Assembly (NCBI RefSeq): GCF_032854445.1
Contig: NC_088295.1
Coordinates: 13,813,385-13,877,384, forward strand
Direction: 5' to 3'
Source of the DNA: Liolophura sinensis
Taxonomy: Eukaryota; Mollusca; Polyplacophora; Chitonida; Chitonidae
Length of the DNA: 64,000 nucleotides
In this document: in pieces, positions 59,001 to 64,000 of the stretch
How positions within the stretch are numbered: position 1 is the first letter of the stretch
Layout: each line of letters starts with the position of its first letter
The notes under the pieces: model-generated
Database searches by the model: none
Seen by the model: the letters and a program-made list of their open reading frames with translations, nothing else
Told to the model about the DNA's origin: nothing
Made by a program: the position numbers and the translations under genes

Positions 59001-62000
59001 ATACAATAATACAGGGTCACAGGTTTAGATAATCATTTGTTTGTGTTGATCCCCTGTGATCACTGTATTAGCTATAATAGATCCCCCCCACTTACATCAA
59101 AGTTCAATATTTTAGAACATTTTCATGTTTGATGCTCAAAAGAGGAACTAAAACCACTTTTGTATGATTTGTGCTGGAGGCAATTGAATTAACTGGTACA
59201 CATGGTGAATGATACCAAAGTCCTTTCATCAATGGGTCAAAACTTCCTTATCATTTCATCACATTCTTCAGCGAATACATATATTTAAACATACATATGT
59301 AAGGTCAGATGACATTTAATCTCTGACATAGACGAATTTTTAATGAGCAATTTAAGAGAAAAACAGAATACTTCAAAAGAAAAGAGAGGCTATTTCCCCA
59401 CAATTACCTGTTTATGTCCTCCACACGCAGCAGTAAGTCCATGCACTGCCTCAGGGTGCTCCAGCTGCTCTGGTGAGTGAGTAAAGCCAGTAGGTAGGGC
59501 TGGTTACTTCCCCTGTCCCTCTCCTGATCTTGTCCACCAGGCTGCCTCCCGAAGATCAACATTCTCTGTAGCTCTGGAGTGGACTGGATGACCTCTGGGT
59601 CAAGCAGCTCCAGCCAATCAGTAAGCAGATTAGCTGCTGATGTTGGCAATTTTAATCTGCACAAAATGAAACAGGATTATACCAGTCATCAACTTTCGAA
59701 CAAGAAAAGAAATGTTTTACAGTAGTAAAACTTGACCCGGTAGGTGATGAAGGAACTGAATATGTGCAGGCATTTCTAAATCCTTACAAGATATGTGTCA
59801 AGACACAAAAGGCTTTCTTTGTGTTACAGATGTAAATTAAATAATACAATATATATAACATCATATTTCTAACATTCAAATGAAATGATCATTTTAATAC
59901 ATTACTATCAATACCACTTATGATCATAAACCATGAAATGTCTCCAAATTTCTAGGACTACAAAACTTTTTAGGAATGCACAGAAGTCTTACCCACTTCA
60001 AATTTACACAACCGAACAATCCTGTAATAAACATTTTTCACATTTGAATGTCAAAAGTTTCAAGAAGTAGGAGACTTACCCTGTTTCAGAATGCAGCATG
60101 AGTTTACAGGCCAGCTGTGTGCCTGCAGCTCTGCCCCGCTCCACAGCACTCTTCATCCGTCTCTCTATCACCTTACCTAGGCTGGGGTTACCCTCACCAT
60201 CCAGTCTCTGCAGCTCTGAACACAAGCAACACACAGATCAAAAGGATTAAAACTAGCATTACCCTTTGACATTATTCTTGTTAACTTCAACTTCTTGGTC
60301 CATTAGCAAATGTCAATATAAAAGACTACAGCATAGTAACACCTAAGATTAAGATATCATCTCTTAATCCCAGGTCACACAACTCATGACCCCCTTCTGG
60401 AACTCATTCTTATATTTTGTATCCAACTCAAATTTACACTGTAACAAGGTATACTGGCATTTATTTTATTATGTTCTGTATTACATGCCACAAAGCTTCC
60501 TATAACAGGTATTTTATTACCTGACTATTAAAACATAATCACTTGAGAGATGAATTATTTTGTGAGCTTAGGAGTGTTTTGGAATGACAAGTCTTGTACC
60601 TCTGATAATGCTGCTCTCGTCCTCCTTTTCCGTCTTTTCCTTCGTGTCTCGTTTTGTTTCAACTTTCTTTGAACCTTCTTTTTGAACTTGTCGTTTACAA
60701 GATGTCAAGTATTGGTTAACAACAGCTGAGAATCCTGACCTTTGACCTCCAGACATGGATGCAATCTTCTCAAACAAATGGGCAAGTTGCTGACTAGTAC
60801 CCTCAGGCTGTCAAGCAAGAAATTCAAACCATGCAGCACAACACACAATCAATCAAACTGAAAACATGCCATGTACATTTCACACACATTTTATACACAA
60901 AAGCTTACACACAGAAGAATGTACAATTAAAGAAGACATGTAGTTTAATTTAGCACCTCAGTAAATGAAAAATACAGGTATAAAAATTGTTTATTAAAAT
61001 CTTAAGTTACATGATAAACAATTCAGGGGATGACACTGATCATCATACAAAATAAGGGCTCTTTATGTCCAAAATCTTTGGTACTGGTTATATAGCTTTA
61101 TTTTCGGTTTAATGTCACCAATAACCAGCAATAGTGTCACAGGTTTTGAAGTGGTAACAAGACCAACATCAACAGAAATGTAAGGTCTTTCATTCTCTAG
61201 CATTCTCTTACCTGTTTAGCAGAGAGCAGCCTAACAAGGGGGCAGGACAGGTGAATCAGTCTGTGTAGACTAGCCAGGAAAACTTTGCCTTCTCTGTCTG
61301 ATAATACCTGTTCAGATAAAACCAACACAAAGATAATTCACACCAAGGTACACACAGATAACTGAAATATAACATACGTGTGATTTCATCACATTCTCAC
61401 TATTCACAAAAAGTAATTAACACTGTCCATGAGTTCCAGGAGTTTTTCAAAACAAAAATTTGGGGACCAAAATCTATATAAATATATGTGTAAGTAATGC
61501 TGATGAAAATGTATGCTTTTCCAGGAGAATTTCATGTAGGTTTACTCCACTCAATGTAACCAGCTCTTACATACATATATATGTAGTACCTGTGATACAA
61601 CTGTGGTGGGTTTGGTTATTGGTGCACGGACACTTTGATAAACATAAGGTTTGTAGCCCCAGAACAAAAATACACTCAACCTACCGTGTTAAACGCTTCA
61701 ATAAGCACATCTGGAAAGTCACCTGCCAGCGTCAATTTCTGAAAAGTATACAGGTTACTATTTATACTTATTACTTTCAATGCTACCCATGACATTCTTA
61801 AGTTTTTAACACTTGCATCATCATAGAACAAAAATGTATATAACAGTTATAATCCTCCATAAAATAGTTCCACAAAGTTTTATTATTTTGTTGTTTGTGT
61901 TTTCTTTTTTTTTGTTTAATGACATTCTCAAGAATTGTCTATTTATAGGATAGTGGCTGTCTATTATGGGTAAGGGAAACCACTGTGACGGGAGTAAACC

Positions 62001-64000
62001 ATCACAACCTGGCAAGTTAACTTGACAAATTTTGCACACATTAAAGGCAATCTACACATTTATTTGGCTGCTCAAGTATATTTCAAGCTTTCTGCCTATA
62101 ACATGTCAATGAACTTTAATTGTGACATGCAATTCATACCTCTATCAAAACATACTGATGCACTAGAAAAGGTCAAAACACAATGTAAATATATCAAAAA
62201 CTGAACAGAATACAGTGGACTGTGCATAAAGTTCTAGCCACTACAGAAGTTTTTGGAGTCGTTGCCGTTCAAAGTTCTTAAATATGCTCACAGCACAGCT
62301 TGCAACTAAACATCAGTCATTTGTTTTTTTGTTCATTCATATCACTATTTGATCATAATAATTCCCCCCTCCAACCCCCAAAATCAAAAACCCCACCTGA
62401 GAGAACATCTAGACCACTTTTCCTTGGCATCATACCTTCATCAGCTGGCTGTGTAATGGAGGTCTGGCACTTACAGAAGGCCCACCACTCAGGAAAATCT
62501 ACACAAGGGAAAATACAAAACACATATTCCCTATATCCTTAACATATGAAAGAGCAACTTTCAGTGCCAATAGTGCACATTTATAATTGATTTTGGAAAC
62601 AAAACTACACTGGCTGGATGGGCCAATTTCAGGGCTTGATGAAAGGTATAATTTTAACAGTCTACAAAGGATAATGACTTCAAAATATGCTTGATTAAAC
62701 TCTTTGATAACATGCAAAAAGATTGAAGAATTACAGTACAGTACAGTACAGTGCAGTAGTAAATTCTTGACATACTGACTGATGTACTCAAGGACTTTTT
62801 AATGATAAAATGGATGTCATTTTTATGGGAACAGAAAAGCCAGCAGAGAACCCAAAGTAAACCACTGGTCATTAGCAAATAACTGACAAACTTTCCAACG
62901 GTTAACACACAGACTTTTACCCCCAAAGCATGCTCATGGTGTAGGCCTATGCCGTGAAATTGGATTGACAGGTAAATCATGTCAACAATCTTCCCGTAAC
63001 ATCACTAAAACAGGTGTACGAGAGCTGTCAACATTTACTGTCGATGAAACTCTGATAACAGAGACGGATAGAGAATATTAAGAATCTCTTACTGGCATTC
63101 AGCAAAACAACTTGTGTGTCCTAGCAATGGAAATAACTAACGAATGATTGTGCCATAACGCCATGTCAACATACATGTGCTAGCAATTGAAAGACAAACA
63201 TCTTAATCGCTCATCCAAGACTCGCTTTTACATGTGCCATAATGTGATCCAGCTCGTTCACCAAAAATCAGAAAACATAAAGGGTTTAACTCCAGCTGAA
63301 CTCTGAGATTTTTGCTAAATCTCTGACAAGATTGAGATCAAAGGTGATTAAAATCTGGAGAACAATCTTAACAATTTAGAGACCCGCATAATCATGCAGT
63401 GTGATGTCAAAAAGTGAATAAAATGACATATACAGAAAATGGTTCCAGCCATTGTTTCAGAGTCTTGATGCACAATATTACATCAATAACCTCCTACCAT
63501 TTTCAAACACTCCACAGCTTCTGGTACAGTTTTCAATAATTGTTCTTTAGTGTGTCTGGTATCAGTGACCAACACTGGCTTCTCTACACACTTTTTCTCC
63601 TCCTCCATGGCAACTAGATAAAACACAGAAGAAAATTTTGTGAAACATCAGCTGAATAGAGGAATGGAAGTATTATTAAATGATGAGTTATTACAAGCAT
63701 TTATAATTCAGATATGATACAATGAAATTCCTTCAGAAAAGATGTTATTAAGTTGAAAGGAGCATGAATTAAATTATTAAGCTCCTTCAACTGAAGTAAG
63801 CAGTATCCAACAAACAGTATATCCTTAGCAATCCAGTGACTCGTCTGCAAAGAAACAATGAAATGACTGGAACTTGTCCATTACCTGGAGGTGGTTTTGG
63901 AGCGCCTTGTGTCAGCAGATGGTAGAAGCGATCCCCCCCACTTGCCCCTCGCATCTGCTGAATCTCAATCAGCTGTGCCATGTAACCTTTATCTATTACA
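46765..64000 (-). CDS. INTS1: Integrator complex subunit 1, 3' part of gene (19 exons)
   Basis: INTS1 is the large nuclear scaffold of Integrator, which cleaves snRNA and nascent Pol II transcripts. The exons listed separately join to 847 codons plus stop without a phase conflict. Landmarks that I recognise from animal INTS1, in order: IDKGYMAQLIEIQQMRG, LKLPTSAANLLTDWLELLDP, LDMISHRLITTLGQ, ACRKLSAQHPLLIL, FFTHVLGLLELLQPHIFRKE, ELAILKSLLAGLTLPRQ, LINSALRNLPEFAVLCQ and a terminal AEALQLLNMESP. Human INTS1 has about 2,190 residues, so roughly the C-terminal 40% is here and the 5' part lies beyond the right edge. Several introns hold minisatellites and SINEs. Confidence 0.95.
47413..47522 (-). 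CDS. INTS1: INTS1 exon
   Basis: SAPSVLPAFLHCLDSQSPDL, INSALRNLPEFAVLCQ. Donor G|GTTTGT in phase 1. Confidence 0.96.
47608..47708 (+). mobile_element. SINE 3' fragment in INTS1 intron
   Basis: GCAGACAGTTGTGGATTTCC, TCCCACAATAATGCTGGCTA, and a GATAAATAAATAAATAAAT tail. Decayed. Confidence 0.65.
47976..48067 (-). CDS. INTS1: INTS1 exon
   Basis: EDLKRLLVVQNDRCRNTAFA, LLLRHIRHSP. Donor GG|GTAGGC in phase 2. Confidence 0.94.
48652..48722 (-). CDS. INTS1: INTS1 exon, 23 codons
   Basis: VFEVLHDLDEASKRKVYILQ + YYI, aligning with the conserved DLLEVLSDIDEMSRRRPEIL segment. Acceptor TTGGTTTCAG in phase 1, donor ATT|GTAAGT in phase 0. Confidence 0.93.
49268..49510. repeat. ~48-bp tandem repeat containing a pol III box-B motif
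   Basis: About five copies of CACCATCATGCACAGCTCTG + GTTTGGACTCGAACCGCTTG. On the minus strand one copy reads GGTTCGAGTCC (49471-49461), an exact match to the tRNA box-B consensus; the others differ by 1-3 bases. Confidence 0.75.
49530..49640. repeat. Dispersed repeat related to the 20.9-kb MITE interior
   Basis: TTTGTCTTAAGATGCAATTT, AAAGCCCCAAATTAAGCTTT parallel TTTGTCTTAAGATGAGATTT and GAAGCCCAAAAATAAGCTTT at 20912-20990. Terminal repeats are not recognisable here. Confidence 0.65.
52188..52390 (-). CDS. INTS1: INTS1 exon with variable Ser/Pro-rich linker
   Basis: QVSNQYPELAILKSLLAGLT, LPRQ, then NTSEGEFSSGETTPSVTPAR, then LEPFHKKLKRDNMD. Donor G|GTAAGC in phase 1. Confidence 0.96.
52558..52665 (+). 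mobile_element. SINE core fragment in INTS1 intron
   Basis: GTACGTGGGAAGGTCTGCCA, AACCTGCGGATGGTCGTGGG, CACCCACCATAATGCTGGCC, GCCGTCGTGTAAGT; both ends missing. Confidence 0.87.
52882..53006 (-). CDS. INTS1: INTS1 exon
   Basis: AHGMQKQMVSVIVKFMTFLH, QFISQEPQRAGKYLQQHVQ. Acceptor AATTACAG, donor AG|GTATGT in phase 2. Confidence 0.95.
53059..53089. repeat. Poly-A tract (31 bp)
   Basis: A pure A run on the plus strand, which is poly-U in the INTS1 transcript, about 55 nt upstream of an exon acceptor. Confidence 0.9.
53628..53817 (-). CDS. INTS1: INTS1 exon
   Basis: QLPMLAALLKGRTQFTFGEM, NYLLFFTHVLGLLELLQPHI, FRKEFTALEDLLGLFFDLIQ. Acceptor CTATTGCAG in phase 2, donor CAG|GTGAAC in phase 0. Confidence 0.97.
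54043..54185 (-). mobile_element. Diverged SINE in INTS1 intron
   Basis: Minus strand: GTTGGTAACTTGCCAAAGGT, AAGGCTGACTGCCATTGTAA, AAGTGAAATTGTTTTAATGT, and a CAAATAAATAAATAAA tail. It borders the 70-bp array. Confidence 0.68.
54272..55161 (-). repeat. 70-bp (140-bp dimer) minisatellite built on an INTS1 exon end and donor
   Basis: In gene orientation each unit is about 36 bases like the exon end plus 34 intron bases (GTATGTTAGCCATCTGTGAG + ACCTAAACCTGTAG). Two unit types alternate, giving a 140-bp period (landmark AGTTTCCTAC at 54471, 54611, 54751). Type A reads KLAAQHPRLIL and ends GG|GTATGT; type B reads KLASHHPRLIS and ends AT|GTAGGT. Roughly 12 monomers, irregular at both ends. Confidence 0.92.
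55162..55295 (-). CDS. INTS1: INTS1 exon whose 3' end seeded a minisatellite
   Basis: LDMISHRLITTLGQAVAGKQ, AENRMRDANIACRKLSAQH, PLLIL. Acceptor GGGTTGTAG, donor AG|GTAGGT in phase 2. The last 36 bases (KLSAQHPLLIL region) and the donor recur about a dozen times downstream in the intron. Confidence 0.96.
56033..56162 (-). CDS. INTS1: INTS1 exon
   Basis: DLSQLYGQLLVELYLQYPYI, GSWLEENCPYIMDTQ, STQRGHSQ. Donor CAG|GTAACC in phase 0. Confidence 0.94.
56528..56778 (-). CDS. INTS1: INTS1 exon
   Basis: NYTPEDVLGLTDSQLICLAD, a Ser/Asn-rich linker, then ELIKCCLCGRENKLKVVVNH and VQWKLKED. The CCLC pair is notable but I assign no zinc site. Acceptor ATGTTGTCAG, donor AG|GTAAGT in phase 2. Confidence 0.93.
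57000..58480. repeat. 81-bp minisatellite (~18 copies) in an INTS1 intron
   Basis: Unit: CACCTATCAAACACTGGRGC, ACATGGACCTCATTGGTCAT, GCTTCTGCAGAAAAGAACTC, ATCTGCCGACAAAACCTCAT. The period is 27 codons, so two plus-strand frames stay open for about 500 and 475 codons; one reads YQTLGHMDLIGHASAEKNSS repeatedly. On the minus strand (INTS1 sense) each unit has GAGTTCTTTTCTGCAG|AAG, an acceptor-like motif. Variants (GGGCAC/GAGCAC, GGTCAT/GTTCAT, GCCGAC/GCCAAC) are arranged in blocks. Confidence 0.95.
58545..58552. repeat. SINE flanking direct repeat, left
   Basis: ATGTTTTG, matching 58789-58796 on the other side of the SINE. Confidence 0.55.
58553..58788 (-). mobile_element. Near full-length SINE in INTS1 intron
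   Basis: Minus strand: decayed 5' head (AGCGCAATGACCCAGGAGCC), box-B region GAGTTCAAGTCCAGCATATG, CTGGCTTCCTCTGCGTC, core CTTGCGGATGGTCGTGGGTT, CCCATCATAATGCTGGCCGC, and an AAATAAA tail. Flanked by an 8-bp direct repeat. Confidence 0.9.
58859..58946 (-). CDS. INTS1: INTS1 exon
   Basis: YDPTCVLDFLWACYNIPKIW then QGRDRKLPK. Acceptor CTCCTTGTAG, donor AAG|GTAGGT in phase 0. Confidence 0.94.
59408..59656 (-). CDS. INTS1: INTS1 exon
   Basis: LKLPTSAANLLTDWLELLDP, EVIQSTPELQRMLIFGRQ, LLALLTHQSSWSTLRQCMDL. Acceptor TTTTGTGCAG, donor AG|GTAATT in phase 2. Confidence 0.95.
60080..60215 (-). CDS. INTS1: INTS1 exon
   Basis: LQRLDGEGNPSLGKVIERRM, KSAVERGRAAGTQLACKLML, HSET. Acceptor GTGTTCAG in phase 1, donor GG|GTAAGT in phase 2. 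Confidence 0.93.
60600..60807 (-). CDS. INTS1: INTS1 exon with charged low-complexity stretch
   Basis: PEGTSQQLAHLFEKIASMSG, FSAVVNQYLTSCKRQ, then a Lys/Glu-rich segment (ETKRDTKEKTEKEDES). Acceptor TTGACAG; donor G|GTACAA in phase 1, weaker than the others. Confidence 0.9.
61212..61307 (-). CDS. INTS1: INTS1 exon, 32 codons
   Basis: VLSDREGKVFLASLHRLIHL, SCPLVRLLSAKQ. Donor CAG|GTAAGA, phase 0 at both ends. Confidence 0.93.
61685..61738 (-). CDS. INTS1: INTS1 exon, 18 codons
   Basis: KLTLAGDFPDVLIEAFNT. Acceptor ACTTTTCAG, donor ACG|GTAGGT, phase 0 at both ends. Confidence 0.9.
61900..62040 (-). mobile_element. Highly diverged SINE in INTS1 intron
   Basis: Minus strand retains AACTTGCCAGGTTGTGATGG, GTTTACTCCCGTCACAGTGG, ATTCTTGAGAATGTC. 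It is identified mainly by the order of these remnants. Confidence 0.45.
62436..62498 (-). CDS. INTS1: INTS1 exon, 21 codons
   Basis: IFLSGGPSVSARPPLHSQL + MK. Acceptor CTTGTGTAG, donor AAG|GTATGA, phase 0 at both ends. Confidence 0.88.
63498..63613 (-). CDS. INTS1: INTS1 exon
   Basis: AMEEEKKCVEKPVLVTDTR, HTKEQLLKTVPEAVECLKM. Acceptor TTTATCTAG in phase 1, donor ATG|GTAGGA in phase 0. Confidence 0.9.
63885..64000 (-). CDS. INTS1: INTS1 exon (partial, at window edge)
   Basis: VIDKGYMAQLIEIQQMRGA, SGGDRFYHLLTQGAPKPPP; donor G|GTAATG in phase 1. Open at the right edge. Confidence 0.93.

Noticed and set aside
1-64000. CRISPR arrays, bacterial operons or attachment sites
   Set aside because: The DNA is eukaryotic; the tandem repeats have no spacer structure.

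Overview
This window is animal nuclear DNA, most probably from a mollusc. The evidence is interrupted genes with GT-AG introns, a CYP3-clan cytochrome P450, the Integrator subunit INTS1, many copies of a tRNA-headed SINE whose conserved core and (AAAT)n tail are of a kind I know from molluscan genomes, and an I/Nimb-like non-LTR retrotransposon ending in ACTC repeats. The species cannot be named from sequence alone.

Layout. 1-13.7 kb is gene-poor. It holds two large minisatellites (0.45-1.17 and 1.49-2.77 kb), AT microsatellites, several SINEs, and one small two-exon gene on the minus strand for a secreted cysteine-rich protein that carries an apparent frameshift. 13774-19362 is a full-length but dead LINE (two-knuckle ORF1; endonuclease, reverse transcriptase and RNase H in ORF2) bounded by a 13-bp target-site duplication. 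19.4-31.6 kb is repeat-rich intergenic DNA with a second decayed LINE, MITE-like elements and SINE pieces. 31670-45043 (minus) is a 13-exon P450 gene whose splice phases close except for an ambiguity at exon 2. 46765-64000 (minus) is the 3' part of INTS1: 19 exons, 847 codons in one continuous frame, open at the right edge.

The two main genes lie head-to-tail on the minus strand about 1.7 kb apart. The P450 is an ER-membrane monooxygenase and INTS1 a nuclear scaffold for RNA 3'-end processing, so the neighbourhood suggests no shared pathway.

The most unusual signal is in the introns. Two minisatellites have grown out of exon-intron junctions. In INTS1, a 70-bp array (54272-55161) repeats the last 36 exonic bases plus the donor site about a dozen times, apparently frame-preserving in the copies read. 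In the P450, a 32-bp array (32695-33115) repeats the acceptor of the heme-binding exon, and the common decoy form would read a stop codon at once. A third intronic array (81 bp, 57000-58480) carries an acceptor-like motif in every unit and happens to be open for 505 codons on the opposite strand. A fourth (29 bp, 36283-38635) may also have started at an acceptor. All coordinates were worked out by eye.
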